Assembly: GCA_004565275.1 (NCBI GenBank)
Contig: SDOX01000014.1
Location: 3,164 to 61,329 of the forward strand
Origin: Nannochloropsis salina CCMP1776
Lineage: Eukaryota; Sar; Eustigmatophyceae; Eustigmatales; Monodopsidaceae
Reading direction: 5' to 3'
Length of the DNA: 58,166 bases
The notes under the pieces were generated by a model. It was given only the letters and a program-made list of their open reading frames with translations, did not search any database and was not told where the DNA came from. The position numbers and the translations under genes were made by a program. Below, piece after piece: positions 20,592 through 32,155 of this stretch. How positions within the stretch are numbered: the first letter of the stretch is position 1; every line of letters begins with the position of its first letter.

Positions 20592-22739
20592 ATGTTTCCT
20601 TTGCTGCCTCGATCTGCAGCACTCACAACCCTGGTGTGTCATATTTTGGTCCGCACCCGTGCTGGAGTCCCCCACAGCAGCGCACCGACTGTCACAGCCT
20701 TTGTACGTCCTTTTCTCACGCCTCTTCTAGCCAGGTCAGGTACTGGACAGCATTGGCTGCATCGTGCCGTGCCACGCGCTGCAGTCGCCTCCACCGTCAC
20801 CATGACCAACGGAGAGGGAACGTCCTCGGACACCTCAGTGAAAAAGTGCGGTCTGGTCTGGTACAAATGCACGGATTTACGCACCCTCGACCATGAACCA
20901 CTGTCTTTGGCGCACGCCGAAAATTCCCACGTCGCCCATCTCTTCTGTTTTGACCCTCGATGGTTTGGAGACGCAGGGGGGCCGTCGGCGCCCGGGACCC
21001 TCAAGACGGGGCCGCTTCGCGCACGTTTTCTGCTCGAAGCCGTGGAGGATTTGAAGATACGGTTGGGGGGAAACATAATCGTGAAGCTGGGCAAACCCGA
21101 AACGGAAGTGCCGCGCTTGGCCAAGGCGTTGAAAGTTGATACCGTGTACGCCCACCGAGAGGTCACGTCCGAGGAAGTGGCAGTGGTCAAGGGCGTGAAG
21201 GAGGGCCTGTCCAAGGCGACTGAGGGGAAAAGCCAATTTCGAGAATTGTGGGGCAGTTATCTTTACCATATCGACGACGTACCCTTCCAGAGCCTTAAGC
21301 AAGACATGCCCTCGGTCTTTACCCAATTTCGCAAGGCAGTGGAATCCAAAGCGCGGGTTCGAAAATACCTGCCCAAGCCCCCTTCTATGAAGCCCGCCCC
21401 TCCACGCAGCACGGACGAGGAGAATACTAACGCCTTGCCGTCTCCCCTCACCCTGGAAGCTCTGGGTTTCACCCGGGAGGAGGACCTGGGCCCTGTCCTA
21501 AATTACGCCAGCGACACTCGCGTGGACCCGTCTTCGGTCCTCATGTTTAAGGGGGGCGAAACAGCAGGCCTGGCGCGTCTGCAGGAGTATTTTTGGGACA
21601 AGGACCTGGTAAGTTGGCTGGGGAATGGGGGAGGTCACCTGGCGCGCGTCCTCTTTCTTCGGCGTCCCGGCCCCTTATCCCTCTTTCCTTTTGACCTCTC
21701 TTTCCTCCGCCGCTGGTGGGAGACAGTAAAGTCACATCGACCTGCCGTCACGGTCCTAGATGAGTCGCTTTGGGCATGGACAAGTGATGTTTCTATGACA
21801 GTTTCATGCCTAGATTTCAGAGTATTCTTACAAGTCTTCTTTTCTTTGGCCCTACTCTTTTCCTGACAGCTCCAAAAATACAAGGAGACGCGCAATGGTA
21901 TGTTGGGGCCGGATTACAGCAGCAAATTTAGCCCCTGGCTAGCCACTGGGAGCATATCTCCCCGGGTTATCTCCGCAGAAATTCGGAAATACGAGCGGGA
22001 GCGCGTGGAGAATGACAGCACGTATTGGCTGTTTTTCGAACTGATATGGCGCGATTTTTTCCGCTTCTCCGCCATCTCCTTCGGCAACGCTTTTTTCAAA
22101 CTGGGCGGTCCGCAAGGAAATCCTCGCAAATACCCATGGAAGCGGGACGGGGCTTTGTACCATTCCTGGAAAGAGGGCCTCACGGGGTATCCGTTGGTGG
22201 ACGCGAACATGCGTGAGTTGAAAACCACGGGGTTCATGTCCAACCGGGGGCGGCAAATTGTCGCCTCTTTTTTGACCCGGGATATGGGCTTGGAATGGCG
22301 CCTGGGTGCGTATTGGTTCGAAGAGGTACTTTTGGACTACGATCCGTGCAGCAATTACGGGAATTGGTGTTATGCGGCGGGCGTGGGGAGTGACCCGCGG
22401 GAAGATCGATATTTCTCGCTGCCCAAGCAGGGGGCTACGTACGACCCTGAGGCAAGGTACATCAAACATTGGTGTCCAGAGCTGCGTCATATCCCTGCCG
22501 ATATTCTGCTCAATCCTGCCCGCTTTGATGGGTCGGTACGGGCAAAATTTGCTGTATGTGAGGAGGTATACCCGCGGCAGATTGTCCCGTTGAAATTTGG
22601 AGGGGGCGGGGGTGGGGGGATTAAAGGGTCGGGAGGCAAAAGCGGCGGTAAACGAGGAGGTGGTGGAGGTGGGAAAGGACGCGCACCGTTCAAGGGCCCA
22701 CGACGACCAACCAATCGGCTGCAAAGTGATTACTTATGA
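20592..22739 (+). CDS. CRYD: DASH-type cryptochrome, plastid-targeted, Gly-rich tail, 2 exons
   Basis: CRY-DASH proteins bind FAD and a pterin antenna and repair or bind pyrimidine dimers, mainly in single-stranded DNA. Exons are 20592-21608 and 21870-22739 (GT-AG, phase 0), 628 aa. The photolyase N-terminal domain starts at about residue 85 (CGLVWYKCTDLRTLDHEPL; HLFCFDPRWFG). The FAD-binding region contains FSPWLATGSISPRVI, FFELIWRDFFRF, YPLVDANMRELKTTGFMSNR, YDPCSNYGNWCYAAGVGSDP and DRYFSLPKQGATYDPEA, all diagnostic of the DASH class. The ATG at 20592 gives a hydrophobic start followed by TVTAFVRP, like the heterokont plastid cleavage motif. Alternatives are ATGs at 20400 and just before the domain. 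The last 50 residues are Gly-rich with Lys/Arg. Confidence 0.93.
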
Positions 22740-23381
22740 AGGGCATTTATGTGCTTTGTCGACAGGCGCCGGCGGGTAGGAAAGAAGGATAAGGATTAAG
22801 CAAATGCAATAAAAGCAGAAGCAACACCCCTTTCTTTCTTGCAGAACTATGTATATATGTGTGGGGAAAAATGCTTCTTTGTTGGACTGTATTGTCATAA
22901 AAGCAGGATGCGGGCTATGCTCGGACATGACAAGCCTCCTCCTCCGGCCCATATCCACCCCGCACACCACCGGTTACTTCACAGGATGAAGGAAAAAAAT
23001 CGCATTCCCTTCATCTGAACTTTCCTGTTCGCTCACTATGTCATATGCGTGTACTCCTTCTGCAGGAATTCCGAAAAGCTTCAGAAAGGGGTACAAATGG
23101 AAGAAATCGTTGTGTGCATCGCATCGGAAGTCTCGAGAAAAAGATAAACCGCCGCGTTTATGGCGAGTCTTGCTCAAATTTAATGCCGTCAGAAACGTGT
23201 ATCATACAACATCGGCAAATCATTTCCCCTCTCCGTACAACATGAGCAACTGAACCATTTGACGTGCCTGGTGTGATATGCCTCTTTAATTTTTGCGGTA
23301 GATATGAAGCCGGCTACAGTCCTCGTTTTTTAGCTTACACAGATTCCTTTCCTTTTCAACCTACCCATCTTTGCAAATTTG
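22740..23381. other. intergenic region between two plus-strand genes
   Basis: 642 AT-richer bases holding the CRY-DASH 3' end and the promoter of the next gene. Only short ORFs; nothing recognisable. Confidence 0.5.
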
Positions 23382-24553
23382 ATGCGAAACATTACCACAG
23401 CAGCACTGTTGGGCCACGCCATGCCTGACACTGATGCAAACCACTACCAGCACCAACAATACCATGGAGGAACGAATCCGGAGCCATCCTGGATGCACGA
23501 ACAAGCCGCAGGAGAGGCAGCTGGAGCGGCTGCCCAGCCTTACCCCTCCGCCGCTGCAACATCCCATACACACCAGAACCAGCAAGAGACAACCCCTTTG
23601 CGGGGTAGTGCACCGTCATCCGTTGCCTCCTCAGCGGGCCGACCAAGCAAGCATGGAGCCATGTATCGCCCTTATTTGCGTCGGCAGGACATCCGTCGGG
23701 GCTGTTGCTTGAGCATCTTTCTGGCCATAAACGCTGTTTGTGTGCTGAGCGCCCTCTCGGTGGCTGTGGCAGAGATTCTCTCCATTGTATATCATGGTCT
23801 GTCGCCTTTGGGAATAGCGATTCGTGTGTACGGGATCGTCTTCTCGATTGGAGTGGTTTTCACGGAGCTGGGGTGGACGCAGGTAGGGGAACAAGTAGAT
23901 GGGCAGGCAGATTGTCAGGAGAAGGGGCCAAAGCGTTGGAACTGTTGTTGCCAGGTTGAATCGCTTTATTATTCGCCATCATACCCATCTCCATATAAAC
24001 ATATGTCTCTGCATGCCGCCTACGTGCGGGGCTACAGGCGGTCCGCGACACCTGGCTCTTACAGAACTGGATCAGCCGGGGGGTGAGTGCAGGAGAGAGG
24101 AAAGTGTAGTCGTGATTGCCTCTGAAGCTAATTGCACTCACATGCCCTATAGCACTTTTACGGTCTGCCATTCTTCCATGAAATGTCACGCGCCCGCTCA
24201 ATTATTTACGATCGACCTTCTGTTTCTCCCTGTAGGCCATCTATACCTTCGTAGGCCTGCTCTCCATCAAACAAGAAGTAGAGCACGAGGCACGTATCAA
24301 CATCGTCAACGCCTTCATCTACTGCGCCGGCCTCGGGTTGATAGGACTCGGTGTCTTGTACTTTGTTATGGGCGTCTTCTGCTTGAAAGGAGTACGGGAC
24401 CGGCGGGCTGCGGATTACACCATCCTTAAGTCGCAGGCGGAGTTGGAAGAGGCACTGCGGAGGCACGGCGATGTGGGAAAAGATGATTTGGAGGATGCGC
24501 CGTCAACCTACCAGGCAGGGGGGGGAGGTGGGTTTTCGAGAGTGGTGGTCTGA
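23382..24553 (+). CDS. COPI-associated/Tvp15-like four-helix membrane protein, 3 exons including a 45-nt microexon
   Basis: Exons are 23382-23882, 24038-24082 and 24236-24553, all phase 0 with GT-AG ends, giving 287 aa. A Gln/His/Ala-rich cytosolic N-terminus of about 100 residues precedes four hydrophobic segments: CLSIFLAINAVCVLSALSVA, IRVYGIVFSIGVVFTELGW, AIYTFVGLLSI and FIYCAGLGLIGLGVLYFVMG. The microexon supplies LLQNWISRG, joining to AIYTFVGLL. Together these resemble the W-x-x-R-G-x-x-Y-x-F-x-G signature of COPI-associated/Tvp15 Golgi proteins. The charged C-terminus ends in a Gly-rich stretch. The start is the ATG at 23382; the preceding in-frame TTG is not used. The family call rests on remembered motif similarity. 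Confidence 0.7.
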
Positions 24554-25074
24554 GGGGGCTGGGGAGGAGAAGACAGAGGGTGGTTGGGACGGTGGGATGT
24601 ACAGAGAGGGAAGCCAGAAGGGGGGAAGGGGGGCTAGATTAGGAGGAGACGGTGGGTTATCGGCATTGTCAATAGCGACACGGGCGATCGGGAGGCACGG
24701 AGGAATGTTTTGGGGTGGAGCACATGGTGCCAGGAAAGAACACAAACAGCACGAAAAGTCGACGGGAGACTGGAGGCTCGTTCTGACACAGCACGCATTA
24801 CCGTTACCAGCCTTGTGTATTGCTTTCTCGGACCGAAGAGAGGTCGTCTCGGTCGAGGTATCTGTACAGCTTCCAATGCCAGCGGGGTCATCACCATACC
24901 CTCTACCCTCCTACCTCAAGCAACGCAATGCGCCTACGGTCCAATCCAGCACATATCTACACTTCCCTTTGTAAGCCATGTCACACAAATCAGCACCATC
25001 GCCCAGCGTGAAACGATCTTGTCCCTCGATCTACTTGCTTTCTCCTCTGGGCGGATATTCTCTGCGAGCCCCCC
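24554..25074. other. convergent intergenic region
   Basis: 521 bases between converging stops. Long open frames on both strands here are low-complexity shadows of the flanking C-terminal coding sequence. Confidence 0.45.
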
Positions 25075-27492
25075 TTACACCCCACTGCGGGCATCATGTT
25101 GATCCCAGTTCACAGCCGGGGTTCTCTTTCCCCCTTCCCTTTCCCCCTGGCCTCCACGCCGCTGTCGCAGTCCTTCGTACCCGTCTGCCCTCCCTTTCTC
25201 GGGCCACAGGGTTCCTCGCTCCCCCTTGTTCTCCCTCCTCTCTCCGCCCCCGCCCCTCCCTCCGCTTTCCCCCTCAAAAAATGCCCTGGTCGCATCCTGC
25301 CCGTGCGTCAAATCCAGCAGGGCCAAAAAGTCCTTCTCTTCGTCCAGTCCCTGGTGCCTCCCATCACTATGTCTCCCCATGTTGGAAGCCCCTTTCTCCA
25401 CTACATCCCTGTCCCCCTCCCCTCCCTCCCTCCCTTCCCCACCGAGCTTCTTCCCCCCCTCCCGTCGTAGGAGCAACCGGTGCAGCCGCCGCTTGCCCCG
25501 GTCTTGGACTTGGACATACACCAAAGTCTGCTGCACCACCACCAACAAGATGTTCAATACCACGTAGGAAAAAACCCCGACAAACACCGACAGGTAGGCG
25601 AAACCCAGCCCGGGAAACCAGGTGCCGAGTTCCCCCTGCACGTCCATCAGGCCGTCCCCGTTCCACACACAAAAAAGGGTGGCGAAAGCTTGGGAGAAGG
25701 AGCCAAAGCGAGGCAAGTAAGGGGCGAAGAACATGACCCCAAACCATGCGTAGCCGACAAAGAGCGGCACGACCTGGACGAGCATCCGGGCGACGCGGGG
25801 GACACTGTGGTTGATGACCAGGACGATGGCGTAGAGTCTGAAGGAAAGGGGATGAGAGGACGCGGGGGGCAGAGCGGGTTAGTTACCCCAGCGACACATG
25901 AGAGGAACACGACAGCGGGAAAAAGAAAGGAAAGCCGAAACGAGCAGTGATAGGACCCCACCCAGCTAGCACCGGACAAGCCCGTAGCCTCCCTCCCGTC
26001 CTTCCTCCGCCGGCCCCCTTGTCTCCCTCACCTGTCAGAGTGGTGCATATACCGACAGGCATACACCCACAGACAGGCAGCGCCCAGCCCTCGCCAAGCT
26101 GCGTGCACGTCCGTGACCATGGGAGGGGCAAGCGACCCCACGTGGCGCAAGGCATAAAGCGACTCGATTCCCGACACTAGGGTGCCCGTCAGCAGCAACA
26201 GCTGCCAGAACGAGACGAAATGGAACTTGGTGCTCAGGTGCACGTCGCGGTCCCAGTCCAAGCCCCTTTTCCAAGCCGTACTTCGGCTCCCCAGGCTGGC
26301 CAGGCTGTCGGTGCTGCGGGTGCGTCACCGGAGGGAGAAGTCCCTGGTAGGAGGCGCGGCGGCCCATGCCTACGAGGGCTCGCGCCCGGCGCAGGATGCA
26401 ACAAGAGCCGTAAAGCTCGCACAGAAGGAAAACAACGAGCCAGAGGCTTATCCCCAGAATTCCTGCGCTGAGCACGTATGCCTGCCTGTCCACATACACC
26501 GTGGAGGTCCAAAGAGGGTGGATAAAGGGAAATGAGGCCTGCGGCCGCCCCCCGTCTGACCCCTGGCTTTCGTCCAGAAACCTTTGCGTCCCCTGGATGA
26601 GACGGCGCGCTTGAAAGACCTGTCGCTTTCCGTCCATACGCCCGGGCTGGCCGCCTCCTTTTCTGGGTAAAGCATCGCAAAAGGCCCGAATGTAAGTCTT
26701 CTGACTGACTGCGATTTCTGCTTTGTTCCGAACATCATACAGGACCCGGAAATGCCAGAGGTAGCAGACATTGGCGCCGTCTTCCGCAAGTTCGTCCGTG
26801 AGCTCCAGGTCTATGGCCAAGGTAAGCAGGCGGGCGACGAAGTCCTCGACAGCTGCGGGAGTGTTCTTGCGTGTATCCAAGGGCCCCAGGTCCGCAAGGG
26901 TCAGCGGGTACTGACGATGGTATTGGTGCTCCGAATCATTGGTGCTGCTTTGCAAGCTTACCGTCAGCAAAGGTGGGCGAGGGATCAGTTTCTCCGAATG
27001 ATTCGTGCGTGGCGGGGCGTTGCGACCGTCCACGTTGACTGCCGATGTGCCCGCAGAAGCGTCCACTTCGCCCGCCGCCATCCTCATTAATCCATAATTC
27101 GCCAGCGCAATGTCTTCGATGTGGTAATAATTGTAAACTACCCCCCGCACCGCTGCATACAGTTCATCTGTCGAGAATATGAAGCAGTTGTTCCAATTGT
27201 CCCAACCGTAGCTTACAGTAGGAGAAGCCCCACACATCTTGGCTGCACAGGGAGCGGGAGCGAAAAAATGACACGCAGTTGCTTGACTTGCGAGACGGTA
27301 AGGGCTCCAGCGTGCGGCGTCATGTAGTACGGCGGCTGTGGTAAGCACCAAAAGGGTCACGTGCAAGACCACTTTGGTTGGAAAAACACCATAACCTTGC
27401 CAGCGCTCCATCGGCGTGAGCTCGCAGAGGGAAAGGAGAACGTTGCCTCCATGGTCCAAGCGGATGGGGGTCTTTTTGTAGAAAGGATGCAT
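25075..27492 (-). CDS. mucolipin/polycystin-like cation channel (TRPML/PKD family)
   Basis: TRPML/PKD channels conduct cations across endolysosomal, vacuolar or ciliary membranes. The first part (27492 to about 26330) holds TM1 (VVLHVTLLVLTTAAVLHDAA). A long luminal domain follows with the mucolipin-like FIFSTDELYAAVRGVVYNYY and YHIEDIALANYG, then TM2 (ILGISLWLVVFLLCEL). The next part (about 26330-26032) holds DRDVHLSTKFHFVSFWQLLL and further TM segments. The last exon (25837-25075) holds TM4-TM6 and a pore loop FATLFCVWNGDGLMD, close to the mucolipin NGDDM filter. The 26031-25838 intron has GT-AG ends (HSDR|LYAIV). Between TM2 and TM3 the frame changes at 26300-26345 without a phase-compatible intron, suggesting an indel. 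The C-terminal tail is Gly/Glu/Arg-rich. Confidence 0.8.
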
Positions 27493-28739
27493 CACATTTA
27501 ATAGTCGTTATGTTGCTATTAGGCGTGATGGATAGTTGCGAAGCACGCAAGCAGTGGCATATTTCGCCCAAGGCTCCTTTTCAGTTGACGTTGCCTGTCA
27601 AGTACGATACACAGGGAATGAAACGGTGTGTTTTTAGCACCAAAAACCATAGCCGTGCTTGTATTGGTACAAGGTGTGATTTTTAGTGAAAATTTTGACA
27701 CCAGCTACTTGCCCAAAGCGTGGAGACACAACTATTAACACTAATTGTTAGTTGCATTGCTAGTGCCTTCGATCATCCGGAGCAACAACACAGGGCCTTT
27801 TGCATTGGACATAATCGGGATTTCGAGCGGCGCACAAATGAATGTCAACATGCTACAATCCTCTATGGTCTTGCACAATTGGAAATACTTTGGCCTATTG
27901 GATAAAAGTATACAGGGCACCGTACAAATCAGAGTGGACGCGGTCGCTTCCTCCGGGTATGTGCCGACTAGCGCATCGAGCATCGGAAGAGCTTTATCCC
28001 CCAGCACTCTGATGAGGTGAAACAGGGTCTAGAAACCATACAATTTTCAAGGTAAATTAATTAAAACGCTGTGTTTTTGGGATCCTCTGCTATGTTCTTG
28101 TTTTTTTAAACCCAAAGAATTTATCTATGTTTTGCCCTCACGTACCTTCAGGATCATACCACACACCTGATTACTGATTAGTACTAGCGCAACTCAGCCC
28201 CAAGACTTAATCCTCCCTAGAACGAGTGGTGATAAGTGGAAACTAAGTATTCTTTGCCCCGTGCGATAGGGACCGCAGTCGGTGAAGAGGCCAAAGAAAC
28301 AGAAGGAAATTAGATCTGTCTTTTTTTTTCGTTCGTAGCTTCATAGCTTCAAGTTGCATACTATACACACTCCCAGAAAAATATGATCACAGCTACCTCG
28401 GCTGTAAATAAGTGCCTTTTTCGAAAAATCTTTGGTGATCCAAATGCATTTCAAGGGGGTAGATCCCGTTGCAGGGAAATTAAGCTCATTGATCGTTCGT
28501 AAATGGAGAAAAGCTCCATTGTCAATGCGCACGTCTTCGGTGCGCATATAATACGAGTTAGGGTCACTATTTTAATGCTGTGAAAATCCTGTTTGATGTG
28601 CGTGCAAGGCTTCACATCTACGCGTGCTTTCTTTCCCGAAGCTATCCTCCTAATCTCTCTCGATCTTGAAACGCTCCACAGATGCGTCCTGCACATGCTC
28701 ATCTCAAAGGGTGTGCTCCCGTTCTCTCTTGTCTACCCG
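27493..28739. other. AT-richer gene-poor stretch
   Basis: 1247 bases upstream of the channel gene and downstream of the OPR-RAP gene. Overlapping ORFs of about 90 codons lie on both strands at 27741-28020, but neither protein is recognisable. No tRNA, repeat or mobile-element feature was seen. Confidence 0.5.
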
Positions 28740-31700
28740 TCATCCTTCCCTCTCCTCCATGCCTGCGCGGACAAATGGAAAATTGTGTGCGCCCTCCCAC
28801 AACGCACATAGCTGGTCCCCAGGCCCGGTGCTGGCATATACGTATGGGGTCAGTGAAGGGATGCCGGCTTTTTTTAATTTTTGAATGAGAATGGCTCGTT
28901 TCTTGGCCTGACTGTAGCCTCCTTGGGACCATTCTTGTAAGGAGACGCTGACCACTCCCGCCCACCGATCTGTCTGCGCCTGCAAGAGACGACGCTTCAG
29001 ACGACTTGTGCCCGTGCGCCGCCCCGGTGCGTTTGACAAGTAGTGCGTGGGCCCATCCACCTCCAGCACCACCGGCAAGACCCCTCCCTCCCCCCCTCCT
29101 TCCCCCCCCCCCCCGACCACGGGCACGATGACCATGTCGAGGGTAAAAGGCCCGTCGCGGGCCTCAGGGAGGCAACACAACCCCATGCTCTCTGCCACGT
29201 GCTGCACGTCTCGTTGGAATTCAGAGGTCCGTATCCGGACACTGAACAAATGCGAGCTTTCGTCCCACACCTCTTTTATCAAGCGACCAAACGCGCCCAA
29301 GGCCGCCGGCGTCACCTCCCCCACCACCAGCTCCTCTCTCTCACCCTCCCCCCTGCCCACCCCCCGCCCTCCCTTCCATCTTGCTCCCGTCTCAATACCT
29401 GTAGATACAGATATGTCTGGTGCAGTTGCCTTAAGGCGCTTTCCGTCTCCACGTCCATCTTCCGCCTTTTGGCTCGGTCCCGCTCCTGCTCCCGCCGCCT
29501 CCGCATCTCCTCGGTCGCCCGCCCCACAAGCGGAGCCAGGAGGGAACGGCTTTCTTCCACATCCATCACCGCCAACGCGTGCAAGAGCGTGCTGGCCTCA
29601 AAGAGGGATAGGGAGGACAAGACCCGGTCCCCCTCCAGGGCCTCTCGACATGCCGCCCAGTATGCCTTGGACGGCCCATAATTTAAATTTGCACACCCCA
29701 GCCAGAAATTGGCCAGATGCTGTTGATCGAAATTTCCCGCTTGCGCAATCGCCGCCTCTACGAAGGTGTCAAGAAATGCTGGGAAAGGGGGTTGGCGGTG
29801 GATAAGGAGAAGGAGAGAGGGAGGGAGGGGTCTGTAGAGGCCTTCGATAGGGATCCGTCCGTTCTCCCATCCTCCCGCCCGCCCCCCTCCCTCCCTCCAT
29901 TCCCCTCTTCCTCTCATGTCTCTTTCCCCTCACCTTTTCCTGGGTCGTAGCGGACATTGCCTAAGCCCCACGCACCACCATGGCCAGACCTTCGCGCACC
30001 TCGAACCCTCCCTCCCTCCCCCCCTCCCTCCCTCCCTCCCTCCCTCCCTCCCTCCCTCCCGTCCCCCCTCCCTCCACGTCCAAGCACCGCGAGATCATCG
30101 CCGCCATGCAGGTCTCTCCGGGCATGTAGCCGAGCCGGCCGAAAGCGTGCAAGACATTGGCCAGGCCTTGCGGGGTGAAGGAGAGGAGTCGTGCGGGGAC
30201 TATGCAGGCGGACGCGAAGGAGGAGAGGAAACGGTCCCCAGGGTGGTAACCCCATTTGCCCAAGGCGTTGATCAGGTTCGCGAGCTGGGAGGGAGGGAGG
30301 GAGGGTGAGCACCGAGGTGTATACCCCTACCGGATGACAAACCACGCGTATCAAACACCTTTCTGTCCCTCCTTCCCGCCCTCCCTCCCTCCTTCACCTC
30401 CTGGGCGTTGAAGTGTTTCAACCGCGGTCCCGCCAAGTCTCGAAGCTGGTCCAAGATACCCGGAGATAGCTCGTCAGGCGCCACCCCCAGCGCGGCCAGC
30501 CCATTGAAAACCACGCCGTAGTCCTGTGAGTTGAAGCCAGGCATGCTCCCTCGCACCGCTTCCAAGTACCGCGTCATCCACGCATCCCCCCCGCCCTCCG
30601 CCCCGCCCTCCGCCCCGCCCTCCGCCCCGCCCTCCGCCCCGCCCTCCGCCCCACCCTCCTTCAGGCCCTGGGGCAGTGAGGTGACCATTCTCAAGTCACT
30701 TTTCTTCCCTCCCTCTCCCCTTCCCTTCCTCCCTCCCTCCCTCCCTCCCTCCCTCCGCCCCGGGCAATATCGCAAGTGCACGAACCCGTTGATCAGGGCA
30801 GCCAAGCCCTGAGGATCGAATGTCTCCAGCAAAGGGAAAGAGGCCTCCACCATCGCATCCAAGAGCGGACGGCCGGGGTGGAAGGCGGGGGCACAGGGCG
30901 AGGGCGGGGGAAGGGGCGGGCCCGTGGACATTTTGCCAAAGCCATTCAAGCAGGTAGCCAACTCCCGCGCCTGCATCCCCCCTCCTTGCACGCAAGCCAA
31001 GACCGCGTCCCGCAGGCGCGTCAAGTAGGCACAGTGTACGCCCGCTGGACGCAAATTGCCCAGGGAATTGATCAAGGAAGCCAATTCCCGCGCGGTCCAG
31101 GACGGGAGGGAGGGGGCGGACGCCGTGACAAAGGCCTGCACCCACGCCTGTCCCGGGGGAAAGCGGGCCCGGCTGTAGGCGTTCAAAATCTGGACGAAGT
31201 GGGCATTTTGGTCCAAGGTGGGTAGGAGGGCGAGGGACAGGTCGCGGGAAGTGCGCCAAAACCCCGGGCCCGGATCGAGACCCAGCTTGCTTACGCCGTT
31301 CAGGATGATGCTCAACTCCGCAGCCTGGCACTCCGGGAGACAAGTGTGGGTATGGAGGAGGAGGCGGCGCAGACGGGGGTCCTGGGCCGGCGGGGGCCGT
31401 GGCGGGTCGTGGCGGGGGCTCCAGGCTTTGGAGAGACGGTTCAGGCAGGTAGCCAGGTTGACGCTGTTCATCCCCCCGCCCATGGCCTCCGCATAGTCCA
31501 GCAGTTTCTCGGCATCGGCCCCGCGGCGAAGGAGCTCTTTGTTGATGTCTCGGTGGCACGGCGACGTGGACGCCGTGCCGCCAGCTCCTGTTTTATTCTG
31601 CTGCGTCCGGGGTCCTGTGCGAGGTCCGTCTTGTGCCCGAGGAGGTCGACCCGGCGAGTGCGCTGGCTTTCCCAGACGCGGCGTCTTCTTTGTGGCGACG

Positions 31701-32155
31701 GGACTCGATCCTTTCGTGGAAATGTCCATGTTTCGATGCCATGCGGCGTGCCTTGTCTTTTTTTGCGGCAAGGGCAACGCGGTGTCTTCCGACGCGACGG
31801 GCAACGAGGAAGAGGGAGTTCCCCCCCGGCCAACGCCTTCCAGACTTGCGCCGTCCCTGAACACCCGAGGCGCAGGATGTTTCGACATGCCAGGTGCTTT
31901 TTCCAAATGACTCATGCGGCTGGGGACCTCCGAATCATCCAGAGATGAAGGTATCGGGGAGGAGGCGTGCAATTTGGGCGGGGGGCGGGTCCTAGTCGGC
32001 GGGCCTTGCGAGTACGGGTAGAGGAGGGCGCGGGGCTGCCAGGAATGAAAAGCACCTCCACAAAAAGGCCAGGTGTATACAACTATGGATATCACATTGA
32101 TAACGCGCTTCCGCCGCCGTCTCAATTGAAGGATCCTGGAGTTTTTCAAGGTCAT
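28740..32155 (-). CDS. OPR-repeat protein with C-terminal RAP domain, plastid-targeted, about 4 exons
   Basis: OPR and RAP-domain proteins bind organellar RNA and control its maturation or translation. The first exon (32155-30398, phase 0) begins with a hydrophobic stretch and CGGAFHSW, resembling the heterokont plastid cleavage site. OPR-like units follow, such as TARELASLINSLGNLR, MQARELATCLNGFGKM, DPQGLAALINGFVHLRYCPG and NSQDYGVVFNGLAALGVAPD. Exon 2 starts at 30284 and restores FNAQE|LANLINALGKWGYHPG. A further unit near 29950-29985 (GLAMVV...LGNVRYDPG) changes frame in a G-run. An exon starts near 29792 (AFLDTFVEAAIAQ). The RAP domain at about 29300-28800 shows VLEVDGPTHYLSN, TSRLKRRLLQ and VVSVSLQEW. 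In-frame (GGRE)n and (GGAE)n stretches interrupt the repeats. The exact boundary before the RAP exon is uncertain. Confidence 0.78.
30006..30060. repeat. (CCCT)n microsatellite inside the OPR-RAP gene
   Basis: About thirteen units, reading (GGGA)n in the transcript. It lies between two OPR units and is either an in-frame (GGRE)n linker or part of an unrecognised intron. Confidence 0.9.
30590..30659. repeat. 12-bp tandem repeat inside the OPR-RAP coding exon
   Basis: Five to six copies of CGCCCCGCCCTC, encoding Gly-Gly-Ala-Glu repeats on the minus strand. The unit length keeps the frame open. Confidence 0.9.

Noticed and set aside
27741-28020. Overlapping ORFs of about 90 codons on both strands
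   Set aside because: Mutually exclusive, no homology recognised, and in AT-richer DNA; no mobile-element hallmark seen.
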